A stretch of DNA of 64,000 bases from Streptomyces sp. SirexAA-E (GCF_000177195.2 NC_015953.1:4898001-4962000), one strand, 5' to 3'; shown: positions 9,366-17,423, numbered from the stretch's first letter. The notes: generated by a model not told the origin, from the letters alone. Numbers and translations are program-made.

Positions 9366-9405
9366 GACAGAGGCCCGGATCCTTCCAAGGATCCGGGCCT
9401 CTGTC
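9366..9405 (+). terminator. Hairpin terminator after tRNA-fMet copy 2
   Basis: A 19-bp perfect stem (9366-9384 with 9387-9405, arm GACAGAGGCCCGGATCCTT) and a minimal loop. Compared with the terminator of copy 1, changes in one arm are matched in the other, so pairing has been conserved. Confidence 0.8.
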
Positions 9406-9489
9406 GTATGCCCTCGGTGATGCGGCGACCCGTGGGAGGCGTGCGGAGGGCCGCCGTCGCGGGCGGGCCGGTTTCCCCGCGAGGGCGCG

Positions 9490-9909
9490 TCAGGCGGTCG
9501 CGGCGCAGTTCGGACAGATGCCCCGGTAGGTCACCTCGACGTCGGAGACGGTGAAGCCGAAGCGCTCGTCGGCCGGCAGGTCCGCCAGCGGGTTCCCCGA
9601 CGGGTGTACGTCGCGGATGGCGCCGCAGCGCGCGCACACCAGGTGGTGGTGCGGCCGGTGGGCGTTCGGGTCGTACCGCTTCGCCCGGTGGTCGGTGGAG
9701 ACCTCGATGACCTCGCCGAGGGACACCATCTCGCCCAGCGTGTTGTACACGGTGGCGCGGGAGATCTCCGGAAGCCGGTCGACGGCCCTCGCGTGCACCT
9801 CGTCCGCGGTCAGATGCACATGCTCCCCGTCGAGCACCTCGGCGACGACGCGCCGCTGTGCGGTCATGCGCCAGCCGCGCCCGCGAAGTCGTTCAAGGAG
9901 GTCACTCAT
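9490..9909 (-). CDS. catR: Fur-family peroxide-type regulator, CatR-like
   Basis: A 139-residue Fur-family repressor. The N-terminal winged helix (RMTAQRRVVAEVL ... ISRATVYNTLGEMVSLGEV) is followed by the metal-binding and dimerisation half with HRPHHHLVCARCG and CPNC, the two CxxC pairs that bind structural zinc. It is divergent from the catalase gene. In S. coelicolor the Fur homologue CatR represses catalase and is inactivated by peroxide; the same role is inferred here from context. ATG 9909 has only a weak ribosome-binding site; a TAGGCT about 7 nt upstream on the minus strand suggests a nearly leaderless transcript. Confidence 0.87.
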   Translation of the reverse strand: MSDLLERLRGRGWRMTAQRRVVAEVLDGEHVHLTADEVHARAVDRLPEISRATVYNTLGEMVSLGEVIEVSTDHRAKRYDPNAHRPHHHLVCARCGAIRDVHPSGNPLADLPADERFGFTVSDVEVTYRGICPNCAATA

Positions 9910-9969
9910 GGGATCCAGCCTAACAGTGAGGGGACCGAGTCCCGAATGGGTGTGACTTTGGATGTTCGC

Positions 9970-9997
9970 TTGACTTGGACAAAGTCCATTGTAGGAT
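9970..9997 (+). promoter_or_regulatory. Catalase promoter with overlapping inverted repeat (candidate CatR operator)
   Basis: TTGACT (9970-9975), 16-nt spacer, TAGGAT (9992-9997). The spacer holds the inverted repeat TGGAC-AAA-GTCCA (9976-9988), so a bound dimer would block RNA polymerase. Predicted start is near 10004, giving a leader of about 65 nt. Promoter assignment is firm; repressor binding is inferred. Confidence 0.65.
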
Positions 9998-10068
9998 CGT
10001 TAACGGCATTGGCCAAGGGACAGGCTGCGCAGGACACCACCGCGCAGGACATGACGCAGGAGGCGCAC

Positions 10069-11520
10069 GTGACGCAGGGACCGCTCACCACGGAGGCCGG
10101 CGCGCCGGTAGCCGACAACCAGAACAGTGAGACCGCAGGCCCCGGTGGACCGGTTCTCGTTCAGGACCAGGCGCTTCTGGAGAAGCTGGCCCACTTCAAC
10201 CGGGAGCGCATCCCGGAGCGCGTCGTGCATGCCCGGGGAGCCGGCGCGTACGGCACGTTCACGCTGACCCGTGACGTCTCGCAGTGGACGCGTGCGAAGT
10301 TCCTCTCGGAGGTCGGCAAGGAGACCGAGACCTTCCTGCGCTTCTCCACCGTCGCGGGCAACCTCGGCTCGGCCGACGCGGCGCGTGACCCGCGCGGCTG
10401 GGCGCTGAAGTTCTACACCGAAGAGGGCAACTACGACCTCGTCGGCAACAACACCCCGGTGTTCTTCATCAAGGACGCCATCAAGTTCCCCGACTTCATC
10501 CACACCCAGAAGCGCGACCCGTACACGGGCTCCCAGGAGGCGGACAACGTCTGGGACTTCTGGGGCCTGTCGCCGGAATCCACCCACCAGGTGACCTGGC
10601 TCTTCGGTGACCGCGGCATCCCGGCCTCGTTCCGTCACATGAACGGCTACGGCTCGCACACGTTCCAGTGGAACAACGAGGCCGGCGAGGTCTTCTGGGT
10701 CAAGTACCACTTCAAGACCGACCAGGGCATCAAGAACCTCACCACCGAGGAGGCCGTCCGCCTCTCCGGCGTCGACCCGGACAGCCACCAGCGCGATCTG
10801 CGTGAGTCCATCGAGCGCGGTGACTTCCCGACCTGGACGGTGCAGGTCCAGATCATGCCGGCGGCCGAGGCGGCCACGTACCGCTTCAACCCGTTCGACC
10901 TGACCAAGGTGTGGCCGCACGAGGACTACCCGCCGATCGAGATCGGCAAGCTGGAGCTCAACCGCAACCCGGAGAACATCTTCGCCGAGGTCGAGCAGTC
11001 GATCTTCAGCCCGGCGCACTTCGTACCCGGCATCGGCCCGTCCCCGGACAAGATGCTCCAGGGCCGCCTGTTCGCGTACGGCGACGCCCACCGCTACCGC
11101 GTCGGCATCAACGCCGACCACCTGCCGGTGAACCGTCCGCACGCCACCGAGGCGCGTACCAACAGCCGTGACGGCTACCTGTACGACGGCCGGCACAAGG
11201 GCACGAAGAACTACGAGCCGAACAGCTTCGGCGGCCCGGTCCAGACCGACAGGCCGCTCTGGCAGCCCGTCTCCGTCACCGGCGGTACGGGCAACCACGA
11301 GGCCGCCGTCCACGCGGAGGACAACGACTTCGTGCAGGCCGGCAATCTCTACCGGCTGATGTCGGAGGACGAGAAGGGCCGGCTGATCGACAACCTGGCC
11401 GGGTTCATCGCGAAGGTGTCGCGCGACGACATCGCCGATCGCGCGATCAACAACTTCCGTCAGGCCGACGCGGACTTCGGCAAGCGGCTGGAGGTCGCGG
11501 TCCAGGCCCTGCGCGGCTGA
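10069..11520 (+). CDS. katA: Monofunctional haem catalase
   Basis: A 483-residue small-subunit (clade 3 type) catalase that dismutates hydrogen peroxide to water and oxygen in the cytoplasm. Active-site residues are visible: distal His54 in VVHARGAGAYG, Asn128 in GNNTPVFF, and proximal haem ligand Tyr337 in RLFAYGDAHRYR. The GTG at 10069 has AGGAGG 6-7 nt upstream and gives the family-typical N-terminus TEAGAPVADNQNS; the ATG at 10051 lacks a good site. The gene is divergent from the Fur-type regulator and ends before a strong 19-bp hairpin. Expression is probably peroxide-inducible through CatR. Confidence 0.95.
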   Translation: MTQGPLTTEAGAPVADNQNSETAGPGGPVLVQDQALLEKLAHFNRERIPERVVHARGAGAYGTFTLTRDVSQWTRAKFLSEVGKETETFLRFSTVAGNLGSADAARDPRGWALKFYTEEGNYDLVGNNTPVFFIKDAIKFPDFIHTQKRDPYTGSQEADNVWDFWGLSPESTHQVTWLFGDRGIPASFRHMNGYGSHTFQWNNEAGEVFWVKYHFKTDQGIKNLTTEEAVRLSGVDPDSHQRDLRESIERGDFPTWTVQVQIMPAAEAATYRFNPFDLTKVWPHEDYPPIEIGKLELNRNPENIFAEVEQSIFSPAHFVPGIGPSPDKMLQGRLFAYGDAHRYRVGINADHLPVNRPHATEARTNSRDGYLYDGRHKGTKNYEPNSFGGPVQTDRPLWQPVSVTGGTGNHEAAVHAEDNDFVQAGNLYRLMSEDEKGRLIDNLAGFIAKVSRDDIADRAINNFRQADADFGKRLEVAVQALRG

Positions 11521-11541
11521 CACGGGCGCTTGCCGTAGGCG

Positions 11542-11583
11542 GCGGGCCGGATCCCCCGGGACTTCCCGGGGGATCCGGCCCGC
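11542..11583 (+). terminator. Catalase terminator
   Basis: A 19-bp perfect stem (11542-11560 with 11565-11583) and a 4-nt loop, 22 nt after the catalase stop. It lies between convergent genes, so it can serve both the catalase and the CBS-domain gene. Confidence 0.85.
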
Positions 11584-11620
11584 GGTCGCGTGCGGACCCC
11601 GGCCCGGGAGGCCGGGCGGA

Positions 11621-12019
11621 TCAGACCAGTTCGGCCGGCCTCTGCCGGGCGGGCGTCCAGCACCGGATGATGTCGCGTACCGAGACGATGCCCACCGGGC
11701 CGTCGTCGTCCAGCACGATCAGGTGCCGGAAGCCCCCGTGCGTCATGGCCCCGGCGGCCTCGTCGAGGGTCCACACGGGAGAGGCGAAGACGACGTCGGT
11801 GGTGGTGTGGGCGCCGGCGGTCTCGATGTCCGGGTCCTGCCCGCAGCCGACCGCGACGAGGATGTCGCGCTCGGTGAGGATCCCGAGGCCGCAGGTGTCC
11901 GGGTCGTGGACGACGGCGGCTCCGATGCGGCGGGCCGACATCAGCCGGGCCGCCTGGCGGAGGGTGTGGGCGGGGCCGATGGTGAGGACCACCGTGCTCA
12001 TGGCGTCGCGGACAAGCAT
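11621..12019 (-). CDS. CBS-domain pair protein
   Basis: A 132-residue protein made of two CBS motifs: the first about residues 3-60 (VRDAMSTVVLTI ... LGILTERDI) and the second about 75-125 (VVFASPVWTLDEAAGAM ... GPVGIVSVRDII). Such stand-alone pairs bind adenine nucleotides and act as energy or nucleotide sensors; no effector domain is fused. The ATG at 12019 has AGGAGG about 11 nt upstream; a GTG at 12031 sits too close to that site. The target is unknown. Confidence 0.82.
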   Translation of the reverse strand: MLVRDAMSTVVLTIGPAHTLRQAARLMSARRIGAAVVHDPDTCGLGILTERDILVAVGCGQDPDIETAGAHTTTDVVFASPVWTLDEAAGAMTHGGFRHLIVLDDDGPVGIVSVRDIIRCWTPARQRPAELV

Positions 12020-12133
12020 GAAGGAAGCCACCTCCTGCGGGGGCGCGAGTCATGGACCGGCTCTTCGTGAGCCGATTCACAATTTCACAAGTGGGGGGAC
12101 TCTCAGAGTCGCACCGTCGCGCGGCCGGTACAA

Positions 12134-12179
12134 GGGGCGCGTGAACCGCGAAGGGGGCGTGCGGACCGCCCAAGGGGCG
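12134..12179. repeat. Three GGGGCG direct repeats with exact 20-bp period
   Basis: GGGGCG cores begin at 12134, 12154 and 12174 within related AAGGGGCGTG(CGG) units, just after the hisN stop and upstream of the CBS gene. A 20-bp period puts the repeats on one face of the helix. Function unknown; they could be regulator sites or a chance feature of GC-rich DNA. Confidence 0.35.
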
Positions 12180-12186
12180 TGCGGGC

Positions 12187-12987
12187 TCAGTAGCGCTGGT
12201 TGAGGTACCCCAGCAGCTCGGTGTGGAGCAGCCCGTTGGAGGCGGCCGCGTTGCCGCCGCCCGGCCCCGGGACGTCGTCGAGGCTGGTGAACCGGCCGCC
12301 CGCCTCCTGGACGATGATCGCGTTCGCCGCCATGTCCCACAGGGAGAGCTCGGGCTCGGCACAGATGTCGACCGAGCCCTCGGCGACCATCATGTACGGC
12401 CAGAAGTCCCCGTACCCCCGGGTGCGCCAGCAGGCCCGCGTCAGGTCCAGGATGCCGTCGAGCCGGCCCTGCTCCTCCCAGCCGGTCAGTGAGGAGTACG
12501 CGAACGAGGCGTCCGCGATGCGCTCCACCTTCGACACCCGCAGCCGGGTCGCGGAGGTGAGGCTGCGGCCGGAGAAGGCGCCCGCGCCCTTCGCCGCCCA
12601 CCAGCGGCGGTTCAGCGCCGGGGCGGAGACCACGCCGACCACCGGCTGGAAGCCGTCCTCGCCCGCTTCCATCAGCGAGATCAGCGTCGCCCAGACGGGC
12701 ACGCCCCGCACGTAGTTCTTGGTGCCGTCGATCGGGTCCACGACCCAGCGCCGGGGTCCCGTGCCCTCGACGCCGAACTCCTCGCCGAGGATCGCGTCGC
12801 GCGGCCTGGCCCGGTGGAGGTGCCCGCGGATGAGCTCCTCGGCGTGTTTGTCCGCCTCGCTCACGGGCGTCATGTCCGGCTTGGTCTCGACCTTGAGATC
12901 CAGGGCCTTGAACCGGTCCGTAGTCGCCGCGTCGGCGGCGTCCGCCAGCACGTGGGCCAGGCGCAGGTCATCGTGGTAATCGGGCAT
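12187..12987 (-). CDS. hisN: Histidinol-phosphatase, inositol monophosphatase family (HisN)
   Basis: A 266-residue inositol-monophosphatase-fold enzyme. Metal-site motifs are ILGEEFG (about residue 65), WVVDPIDGTKNYVRG (about 80-95) and WDMAANAIIVQEAGG near residue 210. In Streptomyces this fold, encoded near aroA, supplies the histidinol-phosphate phosphatase of histidine biosynthesis; the assignment to HisN rather than a generic phosphatase rests on sequence resemblance and this gene context. ATG 12987 is used because sequence upstream is Arg/Pro-rich and not family-like. It is divergent from the TetR gene. Confidence 0.82.
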   Translation of the reverse strand: MPDYHDDLRLAHVLADAADAATTDRFKALDLKVETKPDMTPVSEADKHAEELIRGHLHRARPRDAILGEEFGVEGTGPRRWVVDPIDGTKNYVRGVPVWATLISLMEAGEDGFQPVVGVVSAPALNRRWWAAKGAGAFSGRSLTSATRLRVSKVERIADASFAYSSLTGWEEQGRLDGILDLTRACWRTRGYGDFWPYMMVAEGSVDICAEPELSLWDMAANAIIVQEAGGRFTSLDDVPGPGGGNAAASNGLLHTELLGYLNQRY

Positions 12988-13052
12988 GCCGTCACAGTAT
13001 CCACCGGCACCCGTCCGGGCTACACAGGCCCGGGCGGTGGGGGCACGCGCCC

Positions 13053-13081
13053 TTGACAGCGTCCGACGGCGCGTCAACTCT
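13053..13081 (+). promoter_or_regulatory. TetR-gene promoter with inverted repeat
   Basis: TTGACA (13053-13058), 17-nt spacer, AACTCT (13076-13081). TTGAC (13053-13057) and GTCAA (13073-13077) form an inverted repeat across the promoter, with inner GCG/CGC symmetry, as expected for an autoregulatory TetR operator in this divergent interval. Confidence 0.4.
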
Positions 13082-13112
13082 GAGGCGCCGGGCCCCGGCA
13101 CGGGAGGCGGCC

Positions 13113-13553
13113 ATGCCCACAGCCCGAGAAGTCCTGCTGGACACCGCCGTCTCGGCGCTCGCCGCACGGCCGTGGGGCGAGGTGCGGATGCGGGAGGTCG
13201 CGGCCGCGGCGGGCGTCTCCCGGCAGACCCTCCACAACGAGTTCGGGGGCAAGGACGGTCTGGGCCGCGCGCTGATCGGACGGGCCGCCGACGACTACCT
13301 GGCCGGGACCGACGAGGCGCTCGGCACGCATGCGGCCACCGGGCAGGGGCCGGTGGAGCTCGCCCTCTGGACGGTCCGGGCGGCGCGCGGGAACGCGCTG
13401 GTCAAGGCGTTGCTCACGGGTTTTACGCGGTGGCGCCCCCGGTCGCCGCTGCCTCCCCGGTCGGCTCCGACGCCGTACGGCTGGTCCGGGAGGCGCTGGC
13501 ACGGCATCCGGCGTGCTGAGCGCTCCGGTCGCACAGAAGGTCGAGGGGTGTAG
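13113..13553 (+). CDS. TetR-family regulator, C-terminus probably frameshifted
   Basis: A 146-residue reading frame. The N-terminal helix-turn-helix is intact (VLLDTAVSALAARPWGEVRM ... AAAAGVSRQTLHNEFGGKDGL), with GGGAGG before ATG 13113. After ALLTGF near nt 13421 the frame turns into an Arg/Pro-rich tail. The next frame reads FYAVAPPVAAASPVG then DAVRLVREALARHPAC with a stop at 13519, which looks like a natural TetR C-terminus. One extra T in the TTTT at 13421-13424 would join the two. The ligand domain is short either way. It is divergent from hisN and converges on the SMR exporter gene. Confidence 0.65.
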   Translation: MPTAREVLLDTAVSALAARPWGEVRMREVAAAAGVSRQTLHNEFGGKDGLGRALIGRAADDYLAGTDEALGTHAATGQGPVELALWTVRAARGNALVKALLTGFTRWRPRSPLPPRSAPTPYGWSGRRWHGIRRAERSGRTEGRGV

Positions 13554-13580
13554 GGGCGGCGGGCCGCTCCGCGGCAACCA

Positions 13581-13904
13581 TCAGTGCGAGGAACCGGACA
13601 GCTGGAGCCCGATCACACCGACGATCACCAGCGAGATCGACACCAGCTTGAGCGTGGAGACCACGTCGTCGAGGAAGACCATGCCGTAGATCGCCGTACC
13701 GGCCGCCCCGATGCCGGTCCACACCGCGTACGCGGGCCCGACGTCGAGCTTCTTCAGCGACATCGTCAAGAGCCCGAAGCTGCCCAGGGCGAACGCGCAG
13801 AACGCGATCGTCGGCCAGAGGCGGGTGAATCCGTGCGACAACTTCAGGCACACGGCGAAACCGGTCTCCAGCAGTCCGGCGACCACGACCAGCAACCACG
13901 CCAT
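13581..13904 (-). CDS. Small multidrug resistance (SMR) transporter, SugE/Gdx-like
   Basis: A 107-residue protein with four membrane helices. The essential Glu lies in the first helix (LLVVVAGLLETGFAVCLKLS). The stretch GPAYAVWTGIGAAGTAIYG is characteristic of the SugE/Gdx branch, whose characterised members export guanidinium and small quaternary ammonium ions by proton exchange. It lies 109 nt downstream of rsgA on the same strand and converges on the TetR gene. The ATG at 13904 follows GGGAGG. Substrate assignment is by family only. Confidence 0.85.
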   Translation of the reverse strand: MAWLLVVVAGLLETGFAVCLKLSHGFTRLWPTIAFCAFALGSFGLLTMSLKKLDVGPAYAVWTGIGAAGTAIYGMVFLDDVVSTLKLVSISLVIVGVIGLQLSGSSH

Positions 13905-14013
13905 CGTCAGGTGCCTCCCACGTAGGTGACCTTCGTCTCGCTTGGCGATTATGCCCTGACCGGCCCCGGTAACCCGTGGACGTGCCCGAGTCGGTCCTCA
14001 CCGCCGCAGGCCG

Positions 14014-15030
14014 TCAGTCGCCCTCGCGGCGCTCCCGGGTCGCCAGCAGACGGCGCAGCGAGTCGAGGCGGGCGGGGTCGGCGTGTCCCTCGGCCACCCA
14101 GGCGTCCAGGGCGCACTCCGTCTCGCGGCTGTCGTGGGTGCAGCCCCGCGGGCAGTTCTCCGCGCCCGGCTGAAGGTCGGGAAAGGCGTTGATGACCCGG
14201 GAGGGGTCGACGTGGTGCAGCCCGAACGACCGCACCCCGGGGGTGTCGACCACCCAGCCGCGGTCGTCCCCCAGCGGCAGCGCGAGCGCGGAGGTGGTGG
14301 TGTGCCGGCCCCGCCCCGTGACGGCGTTGACCACGCCGGTCGTGCGCCGTCTGTCCTTGGCCACCAGGGCGTTGACCAGGGTCGTCTTGCCCACCCCGGA
14401 GTGTCCGACGAAGGCGGTCACCTTGCCGTCCAGCAGAGCGCGCACCCCTTCGGCCGCGTCACCGTTCTCCAGCTCCTCGCGGCTGGTGACGACATAGGGG
14501 ACGCCCAGCGGCGTGTACGCCTCCAGGAGTTCGTCCGGGGAGGCCAGATCGGACTTGGTCAGCACCAGGAGCGGGGAGAGCCCGCCGTCGTACGCCGCGA
14601 CCAGGCAGCGGTCGATCATGCGGGGGCGCGGTTCCGGGTCGGCGAGCGCGGTGACGATGGCCAGCTGGTCGGCGTTGGCGACCACCACCCGCTCGTAGGG
14701 GTCGTCGTCGTCCGCCGTGCGGCGCAGCACCGAGGTGCGCCGGCCGATGCGCACGATGCGGGCCAGGGTGTCCTTGTCGCCGGAGAGATCGCCGACCAGG
14801 GAGACCTGGTCGCCCACCACCGCGGCCTTGCGTCCCAGCTCGCGGGCCTTCATCGCCATCACGGTGCGGCCGTCGACGAGGCAGGTGAGCCGCCCCCGGT
14901 CGACCGTGAGGACCATGCCCTCCTGGGCGTCCTCGTGCTTGGGGCGGGTGTGGGTGCGGGGCCGGTTGCCCTTGGGGTTGGGACGGACGCGGATGTCGTC
15001 CTCGTCGGGGTTCTTCCCGTAGCGGCGCAC
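14014..15030 (-). CDS. rsgA: Ribosome small-subunit-dependent GTPase RsgA
   Basis: A 338-residue circularly permuted GTPase that helps late 30S subunit maturation. In order: an N-terminal OB-fold (about 25-100), G4 motif TKSD, P-loop GHSGVGKTTL, switch RGRHTTT, G3 DTPGVRSFGLHHV, and a C-terminal zinc-binding region (ENCPRGCTHD ... ETEC). The permuted order G4-G1-G3 is diagnostic. The GTG at 15030 yields the family-typical start RRYGKNPDEDDIRV; longer upstream frames run through aroA. It lies only 4 nt after the aroA stop, so the two are translated from one mRNA. Confidence 0.93.
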   Translation of the reverse strand: MRRYGKNPDEDDIRVRPNPKGNRPRTHTRPKHEDAQEGMVLTVDRGRLTCLVDGRTVMAMKARELGRKAAVVGDQVSLVGDLSGDKDTLARIVRIGRRTSVLRRTADDDDPYERVVVANADQLAIVTALADPEPRPRMIDRCLVAAYDGGLSPLLVLTKSDLASPDELLEAYTPLGVPYVVTSREELENGDAAEGVRALLDGKVTAFVGHSGVGKTTLVNALVAKDRRRTTGVVNAVTGRGRHTTTSALALPLGDDRGWVVDTPGVRSFGLHHVDPSRVINAFPDLQPGAENCPRGCTHDSRETECALDAWVAEGHADPARLDSLRRLLATRERREGD

Positions 15031-15034
15031 CGGC

Positions 15035-16414
15035 TCAGGCCCCGGGCCTCTTCGTGGGCGTCCCGAGCGCGCCGGGTGACACCCCGACCGTGTCCGCGTC
15101 GGAGTCGAGCATCCCGGTCCACAGGTCAGGGAAGTCCGGAAGGGTCTTCGCGGTCGTGCCCACGTTCTCCACCTCGACCCCCGGCACGGCCAGGCCGATG
15201 ATCGCGGCCGCCGTCGCCATCCGGTGGTCGTCGTACGTCCGGAAGACACCGCCCTGAAGCGGGCGGGGCCTGATCATCAGGCCGTCGTCCGTCTCCTTGA
15301 CGTCACCGCCCAGGCCGTTGATCTCCTCGGTGAGTGCGGCCAGCCGGTCCGTCTCGTGCAGCCGCAGATGGGCGACGCCGCTCAGGGTGGACGGGGAGTC
15401 GGCGAGGGCGGCCAGCGCCGCGATGCCCGGGGTCAGCTCGCCGACCTCGCTCAGGTCGACGTCGATGCCGTGGATGCGGCCCGAGCCCGTGAAGGTGAGA
15501 CCGTGTTCGGTCAGCTCGCAGCTGCCGCCCATCGCGGTGAAGATCTCGCGCAGCGCGTCACCCGGCTGCGTGGTCCGCGTCGGCCAGTCGGGGACCGTGA
15601 CCCGGCCGCCCGTGACCAGCGCGGCGGCCAGGAACGGCTGCGCGTTGGAGAGGTCGGGCTCCACGGTCAGGTCGCGGCCGAGCAGGGCCGAGGGCGAGAC
15701 CCGCCAGACGTTTCGCTCGCCGCCCGTCTCCGGCTCGTCGACCCGGGCACCGACGGCGCGCAGCATGTCGACGGTCATCCGGATGTGCGGCATGGACGGC
15801 AGGGTCGAGCCGGTGTGGCGTACCTCCACCCCCTGGTTGAAGCGGGGGCCGGAGAGGAGCAGGGCGGAGACGAACTGGGAGGACGAGGAGGCGTCGATCG
15901 CCACCGTGCCGCCGTCCAGCGCGCCCGCGCCGTGCACGGTCAGGGGCAGCGCGCCGCGGCCGTCGTCGTCGATCCGGGCGCCCAGCGCCCGCAGGGCGTC
16001 GATCACCCCGTGCAGCGGGCGCTCGTAGGAGCGGGGGTCGCCGTCGAAGTGGACCGGGCCGTCCGCGAGGCAGGCCACCGGCGGCAGGAAGCGCATGACG
16101 GTGCCCGCGTTGCCGACGTCGACGGTGGCCGGGCCGTGCAGGCCGGCCGGGATGACCCGCCAGGCCTCGCCCGAACCGTCCGGGCCCACACCCTCCTCGA
16201 TGCCCACGCCCATCGTGCGCAGGGCCTGGGCCATCAGCAGGGTGTCCCGGGAGCGCAGCGGGCGGCGCAGCCAGCCCGGCTCGGAGGACAGCGCGGCGAG
16301 GACCAGGGCGCGGTTGGTGACGGACTTCGATCCGGGCACGGTGACGGTGGCGTCGACGGCCCCGGTCGCGTAGGGGGCGGGCCAGAGGGCGGGGTGCACG
16401 GAACTCTCGGTCAT
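15035..16414 (-). CDS. aroA: 3-phosphoshikimate 1-carboxyvinyltransferase (EPSP synthase)
   Basis: A 459-residue EPSP synthase joining shikimate-3-phosphate and phosphoenolpyruvate in the shikimate pathway. Family motifs are PGSKSVTNRALVLAAL near residue 30, GNAGTVMRF near residue 105 (PEP site), DGDPRSYERP and HETDRLAALTEE. It has the usual two-domain length. ATG 16414 follows GTGAGGGGC; a GTG at 16423 is an alternative. rsgA follows 4 nt downstream. This pairing is common in actinomycetes. Confidence 0.95.
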   Translation of the reverse strand: MTESSVHPALWPAPYATGAVDATVTVPGSKSVTNRALVLAALSSEPGWLRRPLRSRDTLLMAQALRTMGVGIEEGVGPDGSGEAWRVIPAGLHGPATVDVGNAGTVMRFLPPVACLADGPVHFDGDPRSYERPLHGVIDALRALGARIDDDGRGALPLTVHGAGALDGGTVAIDASSSSQFVSALLLSGPRFNQGVEVRHTGSTLPSMPHIRMTVDMLRAVGARVDEPETGGERNVWRVSPSALLGRDLTVEPDLSNAQPFLAAALVTGGRVTVPDWPTRTTQPGDALREIFTAMGGSCELTEHGLTFTGSGRIHGIDVDLSEVGELTPGIAALAALADSPSTLSGVAHLRLHETDRLAALTEEINGLGGDVKETDDGLMIRPRPLQGGVFRTYDDHRMATAAAIIGLAVPGVEVENVGTTAKTLPDFPDLWTGMLDSDADTVGVSPGALGTPTKRPGA

Positions 16415-16507
16415 GCCCCTCACTTTAGTGGCTCACCGCAAACCCAGAGCCTCAACAAATGGGGAGAAATCTGGTCGTAACGCAAGGGTGGTACGGGCCG
16501 TATCCCC

Positions 16508-17221
16508 TCACAGCCCGAGCAGCCAGCGTCCTCCGCCGATCAGCGAGCAGAGGGACACCGCGTGGAAGAGGAACAGCCACATCGCGGCCGGGGCGTGCGT
16601 CAGCCGGGAGAGCTGGTCGGCGTCGGAGTCCGGCGCACCGCCGTGGCGCCGCTTGGACTGGAGCTCGAAGGCAGGGCGCACCCCGCCCAGCAGCAGGAAC
16701 CAGACCACGGTGTAGGCGAACGCCGACTGGACGTCGGGCGAGGTGAGCCAGGACACCAGCAGGAAGGTCGTACCCGTGAGGATGACCGTCAGGGCACCGT
16801 ACAGGTTGCGGATCATCACCAGCATCACCGCGAGCAGCGCGGTGGCCAGCCACAGGAGCAGCGTGATCCGGCCGTCGGCCAGCAGCCAGGCGCCGCCGAG
16901 GCCGAGCAGCGGGGGAGCCGTGTAGCCCGCCGCCGCGGTGAGGATCATGCCGATGCCGGTCGGCCTGCCGCGGCTGACCGTCAGCCCGCTGGTGTCGGAG
17001 TGCAGCCGGATCCCGGAGAGCTGCCGCCCGGTCACGAGGGCGATCAGCCCGTGACCGCCCTCGTGCGCGATGGTGATCGCGTTGCGCGAGAGCCGCCATA
17101 TCAGGTTCGGTACGACGGCGACGAGCGCGGCGATGGCCGTCACGACCACCAGCCACTGCTCGGGCGCGGGCTGGGTGCCGAAGACGCGATCCCACAGATC
17201 GCCCAGTTCGGTGCTGTCCAT
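16508..17221 (-). CDS. M50 family membrane metallopeptidase
   Basis: A 237-residue polytopic membrane protein with about six hydrophobic segments and the zinc-protease motif HEGGH (in ITIAHEGGHGLIAL) in a membrane-proximal helix. M50 enzymes cut within or near the membrane, often releasing anti-sigma factors or signal peptides; the substrate here is unknown and no PDZ domain is present. The ATG at 17221 has AAGGAG about 11 nt upstream. It is divergent from the SRAP start stub at the left end of the element, so the element split a formerly tight divergent gene pair. Confidence 0.85.
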   Translation of the reverse strand: MDSTELGDLWDRVFGTQPAPEQWLVVVTAIAALVAVVPNLIWRLSRNAITIAHEGGHGLIALVTGRQLSGIRLHSDTSGLTVSRGRPTGIGMILTAAAGYTAPPLLGLGGAWLLADGRITLLLWLATALLAVMLVMIRNLYGALTVILTGTTFLLVSWLTSPDVQSAFAYTVVWFLLLGGVRPAFELQSKRRHGGAPDSDADQLSRLTHAPAAMWLFLFHAVSLCSLIGGGRWLLGL

Positions 17222-17294
17222 GATGCGGGCGGCTCCTTGAGGTACGTGAGGCAACGGCATCCGCTCGACGCGCGGATCGTGGCAGTCTGGCACT

Positions 17295-17310
17295 TATGTG
17301 CGGACGGTAT
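17295..17310 (+). repeat. attL-like 16-bp direct repeat
   Basis: TATGTGCGGACGGTAT, identical to 25371-25386. It includes ATG and codons 2-5 (Cys-Gly-Arg-Tyr) of the SRAP protein, followed here by Leu and a stop codon. It marks the left junction of the element. Confidence 0.75.
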
Positions 17311-17370
17311 CTGTGACGCCGACGTAACAGGGATCGTTCCTGACGGCAAACATGCAGGTCACAGCGTTGC

Positions 17371-17392
17371 AGCCCCGGAGCGATCCGGGGCT
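17371..17392 (+). terminator. Hairpin terminator near the left end of the element
   Basis: AGCCCCGGA (17371-17379) pairs with TCCGGGGCT (17384-17392) over a 4-nt loop and is followed by CTTGCTTT, which fits an intrinsic terminator. It would stop transcription entering the element from the old SRAP promoter. Confidence 0.55.
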
Positions 17393-17404
17393 CTTGCTTT
17401 ACCC

Positions 17405-17423
17405 GTGCTGACTGGGTGCTGAC
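17405..17423 (+). repeat. Arm-type repeat, left copy
   Basis: GTGCTGACTGGGTGCTGAC, two GTGCTGAC units 11 bp apart. It differs by one base from the copy at 25316-25334 and lies 95 nt inside the left junction. In the circular form the two copies would flank the core site in the same orientation, as integrase arm sites do. Confidence 0.5.

Noticed and set aside
13905..14013. Possible guanidine riboswitch before the SMR exporter
   Set aside because: A small hairpin near the ribosome-binding site is present, but the conserved blocks of the guanidine aptamer classes I know are absent.
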